Below the pieces are notes generated by a model. The model worked only from the letters and a program-made list of their open reading frames with translations, ran no database searches and was not told where the DNA came from. The translations under genes were made by a program, and so were the position numbers. Shown one piece after another: positions 10,781 to 21,610 of a stretch of 64,000 nucleotides of DNA. Each line of letters begins with the position of its first letter. Position 1 is the first letter of the stretch. The DNA is from Agrypnia vestita. Taxonomy: Eukaryota; Arthropoda; Insecta; Trichoptera; Phryganeidae. Location of the stretch: contig JADDOH010023187.1 in assembly GCA_016648135.1 (NCBI GenBank), forward strand, positions 62,001 through 126,000, in the 5' to 3' direction.

Positions 10781-12351
10781 TACGTATCCACATTCCGAGT
10801 CCACAAATTATTTTGCTAGGTCTTTTAACGTCTTTTACCAGGATTTAAATATAGATTGAAAATCTCTCCATTGATTTAAATTTGATAAAAGAATTTGTTC
10901 CTTTTTTTCTTTCGGCGTTGGTTGGTTTTATTGTAGCTGACGTTTCAAGCTCCTTTTTTATCATCATCGGAAATTATGAAAAAAATATATATTAAATGGT
11001 AAACCACGACCTGGAATTACTTTTATATCTTTAATATTTTTACCATATCATCAAACTCCATACTAAATCTAACGCAGGAAGATTACCCAAGATGAAATTT
11101 ATTACGGTAGAAAAAAAAATACCGTTGTTTTTTTTTCATTTTCATTTGCTTCTCCTTTTTAACAAAATTAATATTTTTATTTCCGTCATCTCCATTTGAT
11201 TAAATAAGCATACCTAAAAAAGATAGAAAGAAAATAAATTTCTTGCAGAGAATTTCAAGCAAAAGTTGAAAATATATTTATAAGCCCATAATTTCGTTTT
11301 AGAAATGTTTGGTTGTAGTTTATAAGGAAAAAACGATTTTTATTTATCTCGAGAATTTTCTCAGCTTACATATTCGTTTTATGAGCATAGTAGTTGACAA
11401 AAGCAGCCTCCTTTTCAGTTTTTCTGAAAGGTGGCATTGAAAACTTATATGAAAAGCAAATTTTGTAAGTTTTTCGTGAGTAATGTGTTGGCATATTTTC
11501 AAAGCTTGGTAGACTTCCATCGGATTTACTGCGCGTGTTGACATTATTGTAATTATTTTTTTTATTAAGTATTCAGTTAATTCTCAGTTTTATTATTGTT
11601 GTGCTCAAGTTTCGTGTTTATTGTTATTATGCCGTTAAAATTAAATGTAATGAAATTTATTTTAATTGTCATATACCTACTAATAATAACTATAACCAGT
11701 TTGTTTAAGCGTTGTCTGTGTGTGAGAACATTAACTATCCACCGAACGAATATACAAATTACGACATGCATTGCTGTTAAAACAGAGTAGTACAAACAAA
11801 TTGAACAATATAAAATACGAAGTGAACGTATGATTCGTTGTCTGTCCACCCGTCTATCTATGTGTCCGTTCGTAATTTCATGTAACGTCCGTAATTTCAT
11901 TCAAATTCACGGCTAAAAAACGAACCCCGGGCCAGCAAACCCGACCCGGCCACAGCTTAGCGATGAGTTACACTTATTATTAGGAATAAGGCTATTATCA
12001 TATGTATCTACAACAACATTGTAGTAGTCAGTCTTTGATTAAGGATCCAGAACTTTATAAGATCTCCGTGAGACCATTTGATTGTATAGAATTAATAATA
12101 CATTTTTTGTAACTACGTCATGTGATTTACTTATTTTTGAGGAGATATTCAGCTGGACTTAAACTAATTACATGTCACTAAGCATGTAAACTTTTATGTT
12201 TTGAAAACTAATTTAAGGAACTGTAAAATTTCGAGTCCCCTGTCATACTATTTATCAAAAGATTCTATAAAGTCTTTATATTACATAAGAGAATCATTCC
12301 GATGAGTTTTTCAACATTTTAATTAATTGTTCAAAAAGGAATGTAGAGTAA
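10781..12351. other. Spacer, no gene recognised
   Basis: Two opposite open frames overlap at 11577-11900 and neither has family features. A short GC-rich run (CCCGGGCCAGCAAACCCGAC) sits at about 11925-11947. TAGCTGACGTTTCAAGC near 10934 resembles wording common in insect repeats, but no element boundary can be drawn. Confidence 0.4.
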
Positions 12352-12525
12352 ATTGTTAGTATACCTAGTGGTTAAGACGCATTGTGATCCTGAGCTAGGA
12401 GCCCATTCTAGGAGACTAGCAAATTAGTCATATTTTCACAGAATAAGCGTTTAGCTAAGTTTCATAATTATAAGAAAATTTATGTAGTACGTATTCCGTA
12501 TTCTCATCTCTTATTTTAAAATGAA
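12352..12525 (+). mobile_element. tRNA-derived SINE, copy B (degenerate)
   Basis: A diverged member of the family at 3.3 and 40.3 kb. The A-box region reads CTAGTGGTTAAGAC and the B box is eroded. The body is recognisable: GACTAGCAAATTAGTC, then TATTTTCACAGAATAAGCG, then GTACGTATTCCG and TCTCATCTC. Loss of the B box suggests an old, silent copy. Confidence 0.7.
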
Positions 12526-12696
12526 AATTTAATATACTATAAAATTAAATACATATATGACAAAGGTAAAAATATTGTGCAATTTAATCGATAATTATTA
12601 AAAGACACTTTCATCCATAAAATTTAGTTCAGGGATATTAGAAAAAAGCGAGTCCCACCTGATATTAACTCTATAGCAAGATTTTTTGATCAGACT

Positions 12697-12930
12697 TTAA
12701 CCCTTTATAGGTCATAAGCCAAAACGGATAGTTTTGAGACCGGCAACATTTAGGTCTAAATTTCTTTAATTTTACTAGTTATAAACACCCTTATGGGTTC
12801 TAATCATTCTCAAATAACACCGAGATTTTAAATCTAACCAACCGCTATGAAGTTCTCAATTATTTAATATTTTACGAAAAATGCCCGCGGTCAGTTATCT
12901 GACCAGCGTCCGTTTAGCGACACGATGGCT
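12697..12930 (+). mobile_element. Possible piggyBac-like left end
   Basis: TTAA at 12697-12700 is followed by CCCTTTATAGG, which fits the CCCTTTR-like start of piggyBac-family ends. A palindrome (GGTCAGTTATCTGACC, 12889-12904) lies about 190 bp inside, at the same relative place as the subterminal palindromes of the 17.2-kb piggyBac copy. No matching right end was found within several kilobases, so this is a fragment at best. Confidence 0.35.
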
Positions 12931-13560
12931 ATCAATTTTTCAAGAACAGTTGTTTTTGAGTTCTTTTTTTTCAAAAATTGTGAGTTTCTACTGAAAACAA
13001 AGTAAGTACATTTATACAATACATAATAATGCACATTTTTATTTATTTTTGCATTAAACTATAAATGTAATAGTGAAATAACATTAAATTTTCGAGTGTG
13101 CTGTCTAGAATCTAACCACAAATTCTATAATGTGGACCCTTTTTGATTATCATATTACAGACAGTAAAAATAATTTCTTAACCACAACACTTACAGTTTA
13201 ATTTAATAATATAGTATACTTTCACTATAAATTGTTATATTTTATGTGTAATTTCCCGCTATCGAGTTATTTGATAATATGTGTCATCCTTTGATAAAAT
13301 GATTTCGGTAAAAATTGCTGATAATATTGATTATTTTTGTTTTCATTGAAACTGTTAACTATGATGAAACACGGGTGGTGGTCTTTGAAAGACTTACATA
13401 TATTTATTATTTCATTTTTTTTGTAAAAAAACTGTAGTGAACTTAGTTTTTTTTTTTGAAATAATCACAAGATTGGACCAAAAATAAATAATATTTTTTT
13501 TTTTTATTGCATACCAGGTTGCTCCATTTACTATGCAAGTTATAACTTAGAGTGAGTACC
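12931..13560. other. AT-rich spacer, no gene
   Basis: Nothing beyond poly-T and poly-A runs. Confidence 0.5.
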
Positions 13561-13567
13561 TATATGG

Positions 13568-14865
13568 AGGCGATCATCTGCTTGATGCTTTCAATTCTAT
13601 CATTAAATACATCGACACGATGGCTCAGTTCATTTAAGATTTGCATACTACGCGTTATGGTGTGTTTATTCATTGAAATGGGATCATAAGTAATTTTATT
13701 TTATAGAAACCCAACTTATTAGTTGGTTACAAAATATAGTAAGAAAGGCGCAATGTTATTAAATTTTTTACATCCTTTATTTTATTTATGCTTATCAAAA
13801 TTAGTCCCATTAGATATGCTTTGGTGGTAAGTATTGCGAGTGCAATTTTCAGTTCTTAAATAAAAGGGTAGTCCTTCGAAAGTGGCGAGTGACCACTGCT
13901 CCAGGAGAAAGTTGGTAATACTCAAACTGAATATATGAATTCATAAAAAAATATATTTTCTGTTCTTGCGGAGTGGTTCTGCTCACTGTATCAACAGAGT
14001 TAACATTTTTTTACAAAAATCAGGCCACCGTGAATTATATATTCTAAAAAGACTATCTTACCTGTAAAATTTCTTTTGATATCATATTTCTCGATTGTCT
14101 CTAGATTCTTAAAATATTATTTTGGGTGGTAAACTCTATCACACATATGGAAATAAAAACAATTATTTTAAGTTGTACCTTTTTCCTTTTCTGAGGCGCG
14201 TTTTGCCTTATGCGGGCATTATTAATCTATATATATTTTAATATTCAACAACATGTATTTATATTAAAGTATGAGAAGATATGCTTTATAATTTTAAGAG
14301 TTAATTAAGGTTTCTCATTAACAATTCTGTTTAAATACTAATGACAATTAATACATATAAAGATGATGATAGATTACCAACATGATATAAATTTGATATT
14401 TTTGGTAACAAATTATGTTTTGTTTCTGAAAAATTTTCCTTAATCTTTCAGCTTTTTCCAAAGCCAAATATGTTCTAAAAATCGCATGATTTTTATTTTG
14501 ACGTAGACATCCATCCATTTGCAAATGTATTTCCTCTACAGTCTCAGATATAATTACCGTGATGAACAATGTATTCGGTGCCTCTAAGTTTTAACTTTTT
14601 AATGGCATTTTCTTTGGGACTATTTTTAGAGAAGAGATTAATTTTAAATTTCAGATCAGAAGTAAAGACAAAGTCAAAGAATTAAATGTATGTTTATAAC
14701 AACTTACGTCTGGGACAAAAGTTGTTTTAAAAATCATTACATTTTAGCCACCTAATATCCAAGTGAAACAGATGCATGTAGAAGGTTGATTATAAAATTT
14801 ATCATAGGTTTTGGATTTATTTCTTCGATGCAGTCATAAAAACGAAACGATAAAATTTGTCGCGT
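13568..14865 (-). pseudogene. Scattered coding-like fragments of an unknown protein
   Basis: Three minus-strand stretches read like protein but cannot be joined. The first (about 14865-14745) includes FYDCIEEINPKPMINF. The second (about 14680-14350) runs KNSPKENAIKKLKLRG and YIVHHGNYI in one frame, then continues after a one-base shift with ETVEEIHLQMDGCLRQNK. The third (about 13698-13568) contains MQILNELSHRVDVFNDRIES, which could form a short coiled coil. Between the second and third lies repeat DNA with an AAAACGCGCCTCA motif. I do not recognise the family. A decayed transposon ORF or a processed pseudogene would both fit. The alternative is chance open frames in AT-rich DNA. Confidence 0.25.
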
Positions 14866-16900
14866 CTTTTAATAATCATTGATTCAATTGTATTTTAATA
14901 GCAATAAAATATATATTTAACAATTTATTTTCTTCTGCACATTCAGACTCTTTTATTTCTAGTTTTCAGGACAAGAATCTATTCCAGATTCCCGGTAATT
15001 TATTTTAACAATTCAGAAATCTCATCTTAATAACAGGCATAGTTTGCTAAGGACTTGTATTATGTTCCTTCATGATTACTTTAAACATCCTCCTCCGTAC
15101 GACCTCGTGCATTATTAATTTCCTACGTCTTCGTGTTGTTCTACTTAAGATATTAAGTCAACAAGAAAACTTCAGGTAGGCGTTTAAGTCTCACCGAAGT
15201 GTTTTGTAACGTTCTTTAGAAATGTTATTCTGATACGCAGAAAGATATCTCACTTTTGTAAATTCAAAATTGAAAGGAGTTGTATAAAAACAAATTCTTA
15301 TTCGATATTCTACTCAATATTGCTATTAACTGGAATGAAACAAAACCGAGCAGTGCATTGATTGATACAATTTATTTTATTACGAGAAGCTAGATCCTTA
15401 GTATTCCTGTGCTAGATTCATCGCAGGACAATGCAATCATCATAATCTGTATCCCCATATCCGAGGAGAGTTGAGGATGCAAAGACTCGACAAGATTTTT
15501 ATTTTGTACTTTATTTTCGAGATTTTGGATACACGCATGTACTTTGTTTTCATGCTTTGTTATTTATGCAGTATTTACCGACAGCGCCTTTTCTTAATAT
15601 TCTAACTGTTTTAGGTATCATTAATAGATTAAACAGCCAATATATACTCAAACACTTCATTTCTCATACATAATTTTTAACAACTGTTATGTGTGTAATC
15701 TGCGGTGGATAGTTGGTGAAGATGGTTAAATGAGCATTTTAAAGAGTTAAAAATGTTTTAATTTTTCTACTTGTGTTGCCTTAAATATAAATTTAAATAA
15801 AAAATCTGTTTTGCGCTGCTTTGAAACAGTTGTCCAATCATGACCATATTTTTTTGCTCTTTTTCCAAAGCTGTCACGAAGATCTTGGTAGTTTTCTGGC
15901 GTTTGGAAGACGTGTACACCTTAATTCAGACCTTTATTTGTCGCTAACAGTTGCGGCTCTGAGGATCTCCCTTAATTCGGTACTTCTTACTCGATCCAAT
16001 AATAATTAATTAATTTGTCGACTTGAAATTACCATTTTATAGTGCAAACATTTTTAAGTTAAAAATATTAAAAACAATAATCTAACCAATATTTAATGAA
16101 TTTATAATCAATATGTTGAAATACAGGTGTGCCTCCTAAAAACCTGAAAGATAGTCTTTTCCATTCAATTTTGAATAGAAAATATTATTTACACTTTGGG
16201 TGAAAGGTCGACGTTTACAGCGATAAGCGACTTCAAAGTTTGCATTCTTTTCAAATATTTCTATCTTATCTTTTGTTAAATTTAAAACTCACGTAATTTT
16301 TGTCGAATATTAATCATTCATTCGCTTTGACAGGTTTCATGAATTACATGACAAAAAAAACAAATTTAATAAAAAAAATAATTTATAATACAAACTAATA
16401 AATTTCTCAAAATAATGCTTATTACAGCTCTAGTTAAAGCGAAAACAAATATGGAAAAGATTCTTGACTTTACGTAGTCCTTTAGTCAGCTTCTACAGTA
16501 TTATTTGCTTGAGTAGCGAACTTCGGTTATTTCTGAGTCACTTATTAATGAGATCAATGACAGAACAGTCATCTAACTGGGGACTGATCTCTCGTTCTTC
16601 ATCTTTGAAAATTTATAAAAACTATATCATCTTCATATTTAATCATTTTCTGTTTTATAGGTCTATGATTTTCTATTTTATAGATACTCGTATCATTCGA
16701 TTGTATTACATGCCTTCATGTAATGTGTATATGTGTCGTAGCCCGGTCGAAATGAAATGAAAAACTTATTTCGTAATTGATCACTTTTAAACCTAATTGA
16801 TTACTTAATAAACCTATATTATCTCTTCAACATTTTATCTCATTTTACATTCACTCGAAACGTTATACTTTTTTTTAAACTCAAAGAACCGCTTCGCTTT
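14866..16900. other. Spacer, no gene recognised
   Basis: Mostly AT-rich. At 15790-15910, minus strand, a short frame reads NYQDLRDSFGKRAKKYGHDW, with another frame carrying STELREILRAATVSDK just upstream. These could be a decayed transposon ORF but are too short to assign. The open frame at 16464-16760 shows no domain. Confidence 0.35.
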
Positions 16901-16959
16901 TGTTTTGCTACTGCGGTAAGAACTTTTATAAAATCTTCGCTTTCGAATTATCTAGTTCG

Positions 16960-17060
16960 TTATTTCAACGACTGAGCACACCGGCCCGCCGTTCTGCGCA
17001 TGTTCTGCGTATTCTACGCGCATGCGCCTTTGCTTGTATTCGGCTGTCAAACGTCAACCG
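16960..17060. promoter_or_regulatory. GC-rich promoter-like patch with NRF-1/EWG-type palindrome
   Basis: A short GC-rich stretch with repeated TTCTGCGCATG/TTCTACGCGCATGCG units contains GCGCATGCGC, the core of the NRF-1 (insect EWG) binding site, then CTGTCAAACGTCAACCG. It lies about 100 bp left of the piggyBac insertion. No downstream coding exon is visible, so its target and direction are unknown. Confidence 0.3.
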
Positions 17061-17178
17061 ACAACTCGTGAATATTACCTTGTCATTATTTTCTATTTCA
17101 AAACTTAATGGTGTTAGATTTGCTTCAAAAATAAGCTGGTATAGGAATAATGGTTTATTAACACTAGAGTACACGCGT

Positions 17179-17196
17179 GGGCTACATATGTAGCCC
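17179..17196. repeat. Subterminal 18-bp palindrome of the piggyBac element
   Basis: GGGCTACATATGTAGCCC is a perfect palindrome 17 bp inside the left end. It recurs at 17348-17365, and a diverged version (GGGCTACAAGTGAAGCCC) is at 18444-18461 near the right end. The flanking GTGCNCGCRTG sequence is shared in inverted orientation. Probable transposase-binding repeats. Confidence 0.8.
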
Positions 17197-17347
17197 AGGG
17201 TATTGTTTTTGTTCATAACTTCGTGAAATCGCTTGATTTAACTTCGAGTCTCTAGCTGAGCTTCGATTGGTTGTTGCTCAACGCATTTAGTGTGACGTGA
17301 GCGATCGGCGCTGGCACACGTGCGAAAAATAACGATTTAAAATTGTC

Positions 17348-17365
17348 GGGCTACATATGTAGCCC
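17348..17365. repeat. Second copy of the 18-bp subterminal palindrome
   Basis: Identical to 17179-17196, with its CATGCGTGCACT flank inverted relative to the first copy. Confidence 0.8.
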
Positions 17366-17527
17366 ATGCGTGCACTGGCGGAACTTCTTAGGAGCGGGAT
17401 TTTTTTTAAAATTGATGGAAGTATTTATCTTTTCTTATTAATTTTTGTATTATATATTATATTTATGTACTGCAAACTTACTGTTTGTTGATATTTTATT
17501 AACAGATTGCTAAATATAGATTGCAGA

Positions 17528-17696
17528 ATGGAAGAAAACGTGTTGAGATGGCTAGAAGAGAAGTTAGATCAGGATGATTTGATTGAAAGCGAACAGGAAG
17601 AGGATTTTAAAGAAGAAGAAAATATAGTTCATTCTCCGCACGACACTGATACCGAGCAAGAAGATCAGACTGATAAAAATGGTGAAAATGCTGAAT
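17528..17696 (+). pseudogene. piggyBac transposase N-terminal acidic region (remnant)
   Basis: The ATG at 17528 opens a 55-codon frame rich in Glu and Asp (MEENVLRWLEEKLDQDD near the start), as in the disordered N-termini of piggyBac transposases. An in-frame TTG lies 21 nt upstream. The frame stops at 17696. In another frame the acidic stretch appears to continue (SDSDDSMPLAK, about 17706-17738), which points to a frameshift just before the deletion junction. TTATTAACAG just upstream resembles a splice acceptor. Confidence 0.7.
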
Positions 17697-17737
17697 AAAA
17701 CAACAGTGATTCGGACGACAGTATGCCACTCGCCAAA

Positions 17738-18216
17738 ATGCCAAATTATAACGTTTTATAATCAAACACAGTGTGGGGTGGATATTGTGAACAGGATGTG
17801 TCGTCAATATGACGTGTCTGGAAATAGTAGGCGTTGGCCACTCACATTATTTTTTTATTTTTTGAATATTGCCGGTATTAACGATCTAGTTATTCACCAG
17901 TTGAATAATCCAAATGAAAAAATTATCAGACGCATTTTTCTTCAGTCTTTGGGTTTTGAGCTTGTGAAACCCTTAATTTTAGAACGTATTCATCAGGATA
18001 ATATTCCAAGAAGCATAGAATCAAAAGCAAAATTATTGTGGAATGTGTCAGAAGCTCCTCAATAGGAAATATACCAATTCGTGGGGGGGTTGCACGCTGT
18101 GCGTTTTGTGACAGAATGCGCGATCGCAGTACAAGGAAAACTTTCTCGAAATGCTACAGGCGTATATATGTTATGATCACCAAATTTTAATTTGTCCTTC
18201 GTGTAATGAAAATTAA
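17738..18216 (+). pseudogene. piggyBac transposase C-terminal part with cysteine-rich domain (broken)
   Basis: From the deletion junction near 17738 the frame reads ITFYNQTQCGVDIVNRM and then SRRWPLTLFFYFLNIAGIND, the conserved end of the piggyBac catalytic domain. The Asp in GVD corresponds to the last catalytic Asp as I understand the family; the earlier ones are gone. The frame stops at 18063-18065. After a frame change the C-terminal cysteine-rich domain is readable at about 18090-18216 (RCAFCDRMRDRSTRK, SKCYRR, then one more frameshift and CYDHQILICPSC), giving the expected Cys pairs and His. At least two frameshifts plus the large deletion make it non-functional. Confidence 0.85.
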
Positions 18217-18443
18217 AAAAAAGTTTTTAAAAAAATGTAAGAATTAAACCAAAAGTTGATTGATCTCAAATATGTAAAAATTATGTGATTTTTTGAGAAG
18301 TCTGAAGTTTTGTTAAATTTTAAGTTTAAAAAAGAGAAGATATATTTTTTTATTTCGGTTTACTTAATAAATGTCATTTATAATAATAAATGTGTTTTAC
18401 TAAAAATTAAACGATTATCATTCGGTATATTTCAATTTAAAAA

Positions 18444-18461
18444 GGGCTACAAGTGAAGCCC
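18444..18461. repeat. Right-end copy of the piggyBac subterminal repeat
   Basis: GGGCTACAAGTGAAGCCC, with two mismatches to the left-end palindrome. Followed by CACGCGAGCACT, the inverted counterpart of the left-end flank. Confidence 0.75.
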
Positions 18462-18509
18462 ACGCGAGCACTCATGAACGTTTTAGAGGTGCGTGTACTG
18501 TAGTGTTAA

Positions 18510-20263
18510 ATATATAGATGCAAGCATTAAAAGAGAAGTTTATTTTTATTTTATGAATGGAAATGATAATTTTAGTTATATCTCAAAGACTTACAAAGTT
18601 ATAGATTTTTAAATTTAAGTTTTGCATGAATAATTTGTTCCGTCCGGTGGAGTCACGTGACGTCATCTCTCAGACCTGTACACAGCAGCTCCTGCTCTGG
18701 TATCCGACTATATGGACGCGTGACGTCACAGGCGAGTTGGAGGTCAATCATTCCGATTTGATATTATTTTTCTCTATTCTTTATTGACAGATTAAAAAAA
18801 AAATTACCAGTTAATTAATTTTATTCTATATTTTGGTTAAATGTTACAAAATATTATATTATCAGTACTATAAAACTTCTCCATTCTGTATAATTTTCCA
18901 GTTTCATAAATTATGTCTAAAACATTAAAAGCATCCTTCTTAAGTACCTAGTATATAGATTTAACGTTAAATATATTAAGAGAATTTTTATTTCCTTTTC
19001 GAATAATTAATATCTTCCTTAAGTACCTACCTACAGTGCCGGCTGTACTATGTACGGAAACGGCCTGGACTAATTATTCATACATTTGAATCAAAAGCAC
19101 TTTCTTTCGTACAGAAATTAATTATATTTTTAAAAAGAAAAGAAATTAACTTAGCTTGAGCTTCTTGTAATTTCCATCTTACAAAAAATATACATTCTGT
19201 ATGTTATTTAAAAAATTGTTAAAAATGTAATAAAATCATTCTTGTTTTAGAAGCCATAATACCAATATTTTATAACTAAGTAATTCGTGTTTTGTCCATC
19301 TATGGCTCATATTTACGTTTATACTCAAATTCGAAGTCACATAAATGTGACTTCGAATACTATATACATATTATTTAAAGCATTTACTAAAATAATAGTA
19401 TGTTTGGAAAACCAAATAAATTTTGATATTGAATGCATTAATATGTATTTAAATATATTATAAATAACCAGGTCCTTTTTACAAATTTTAAATTTTTTTC
19501 ATTTTGATTCTTAAATATTAATTCATTTTTCATATATTATTTTTATTTTTTATTGTCTGTATTTCAATTTTTTATATTTAATTTATTAGTAGGTATGCAT
19601 TGTATCCAGATTGATAGGTCCTGAAACATGTTGATATTTTCAATTGATAAGTGGTGAAAACAAAGTATATTTTTATTAATAATTTCACCACGAAATCGTT
19701 TTCCTCTTTTTGAAGACTTTATAAAATATTCAATATAAATAGAAGTTAAAATTCTCCAGTAGGCCGCAAATAAATCTGAATAAGTATACTTAAATATGAT
19801 CGAACGATTTAATCGATACTTTGTGGTGCAATATTATAATTTTAAATATGTTTTATTTTAACTTTGTAATACCCACACAAAATTAATTACGACTATAGTT
19901 TTGAGAGGAACAGTCTCTCTCGTCATCAGGTATAGATAATAACTAACTTAAATAAAAAATGTATCAATATAATAGGGTATAAAAAATTCTCTGAATTTTA
20001 CAATCATATACTAAACACTAATAATTCTTTCGATTATCACAAATCGTCACGCGCGATGGAGAAAATAACAACTTCTCTAAATTTTCCAAATATATTCTTC
20101 TTCTTATTCAGCCTTCACTCTCTACTGCTAGATATTTTTTCTATCCCCTTCCAGTTTTGGAATTCAGGCTCATTTAATTTGGAAGGGGTTTGGCGTTAAA
20201 ACACCATGCTCGATTGACGGGTTGGTCGTATAATTAACACTATATACATATAATTATTCCAAT
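18510..20263. other. AT-rich spacer with a perfect 30-nt palindrome
   Basis: No gene. A palindrome with 14-bp perfect arms (TTCGAAGTCACAT / ATGTGACTTCGAA) and a 2-nt centre lies at 19329-19358. Near 19905-19935, GAGGAACAGTCTCTCTCGTC resembles repeat wording but has no clear ends. At 20095-20230 a GC-richer patch next to TTCTTCTTCTTATT may be the 3' end of a minus-strand LINE, but no reverse transcriptase can be read. Confidence 0.45.
18651..18735. promoter_or_regulatory. Paired CRE palindromes in a GC-rich patch
   Basis: Two perfect TGACGTCA sites at 18658-18665 and 18721-18728, 63 bp apart; the first overlaps CACGTG. CREB/ATF factors bind this octamer and bHLH factors bind CACGTG. No gene start is visible nearby, so regulatory use is inference. 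Confidence 0.35.
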
Positions 20264-20400
20264 GGTTCCAATATTTTATTTTTATTTATTTATTTGTTTA
20301 TTTCTATTTAATTAAAATATAAAATTTCGGTTGGACTGAGCCTGTCTCACTAGAAATATCTGTGTTGAGACAGGCATAGTTTACAATAGTGTGTAGGTAC
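20264..20400 (-). mobile_element. LINE-like 3' end with hairpin and A-rich tail
   Basis: On the minus strand a 10-bp perfect hairpin (GCCTGTCTCA / TGAGACAGGC, 20340-20375) is followed about 30 nt later by a (TAAA)n-like tail at about 20270-20300. The LINE at 26.4 kb has the same arrangement, hairpin then A-rich tail. No coding part is visible upstream, so this is a short 3' fragment. Confidence 0.4.
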
Positions 20401-20819
20401 AAAACATAGTATATAGATATATAGTAGAATAATTATTTGTATTTGATAAGTATTGTATATTAACGTAACATAATAAAGTGATTAAAGTAACATAATAGAA
20501 AATATATCATATATATGAGATCAAAGATTACCGCAAATGACACTTATTCGGCTCAAAACTCGACATTTTTGCAAATCATACTGATAAAAAATCACTTATA
20601 TATTATGGTTATGTTGTTGACAGACGTTCAACCTTACGAAAATGACGTTTTGCATGAGACAATTTCAACCAAAATTTACTGGTGGCGCCAACTTTTATCG
20701 AACGGCAGAAACTATATATTTTTTTTAAATGAGAGTGAATGGATTCTATATGTTAATGAATTATATATAATTTTTAATTGAAAAAATAAGCGTCTCTCAG
20801 TTTAATTAAAATGTTTAAC

Positions 20820-21010
20820 TCGTTAGAAAGGTAACGTAGAAAGGATAACTAAACAGCAACCACTGTAGTCAGGTGCAGGAGCTTGGAAGGCCAAAGCTTA
20901 AATGAGAAGATAATGTCACAAATCCAGCAGTGGATAGAAATGGCGTTCAATGGAGGCTAATGCATGAATTAAAGACCAACCCGGGGTGACAACGCCGATA
21001 ATGGTAGGAG
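20820..21010 (+). pseudogene. Non-LTR retrotransposon 3' coding remnant
   Basis: A degenerate frame reads NPAVDRNGVQWRLMHELKTN just before a stop and a short simple-repeat-like run. The D-R-x-x-W-R pattern near the end of the last ORF is common at the C-termini of several LINE clades. Stops upstream show decay. Clade not assignable. Confidence 0.4.
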
Positions 21011-21319
21011 TATTTATATATACTTTTTTATACATGTTTAACTGTCCCTATAAAATTTAAAACTTGTGTGTGGGGACAGGAGTACATGTTGCATAATGTT
21101 TGAGCCTGAATGATAAGTTAGAATAAGTCAATAAATGGAACAGTATAGAGAAATATAAACATCATAAAATAAATATTAGTGAGTCAAATACAGTACAGTT
21201 ATTTATTAAATTCTAACTCTTTTTTGTTTTAATTATGTATTATTCTATTAAATACAGATTTGAGAAAAAAATCTTCCAATATTGATATTAGGCAACTCAT
21301 TTAAGAAGCTCAATCAACC
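21011..21319. other. AT-rich spacer
   Basis: Nothing recognised. Confidence 0.5.
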
Positions 21320-21610
21320 TTTCTTTGTCACCTCTCCGTAAACAAGTTCCGTTTCTAGAATTTTGAGATTAAGATGAGTAAATTCCAATGTAACCTATTC
21401 GATACCCTTTTCACTCGCTTATCGCGACTTTTCTCTGGAGAGCTTCGCCCCCTCTGTCACGCCTCCAGGTGCAGGTAACGAGGGGTTTGACGCCGATGTT
21501 TCTGTGATAAATTTGCTGTATCACCTCAGGGAACATCTTCATATCAGTTTTGCCACTTTGACCAGCTTTTTAGCGAACGTTGTAGTTTTTTCGGGTATTA
21601 TGCATCATTT
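21320..21610. other. GC-richer island, candidate regulatory element
   Basis: Complex, balanced-composition sequence (TTCGCCCCCTCTGTCACGCC near 21444) with no open frame and no repeat match in the window. Candidate conserved non-coding element by composition only. Confidence 0.3.

Larger units (their letters stand above)
17162..18505 (+). mobile_element. piggyBac-family element with deleted catalytic core
   Basis: A 1344-bp element flanked by TTAA at 17158-17161 and 18506-18509, the target duplication of piggyBac elements. Its ends are inverted: CACTAGAGTACACGC on the left and, reversed, CACTACAGTACACGC on the right. Palindromic subterminal repeats sit inside both ends. It keeps the acidic N-terminus and the C-terminal part of a piggyBac transposase, but most of the catalytic region is missing, so it is an internal-deletion derivative that could move only with outside transposase. 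Confidence 0.9.

Noticed and set aside
11577..11900. Opposing open frames of 107 and 64 codons
   Set aside because: Both are rich in Ile and Asn from AT-rich codons and lack any domain; chance is the best explanation.
16464..16760. 98-codon open frame
   Set aside because: No homology-like features or splice context.
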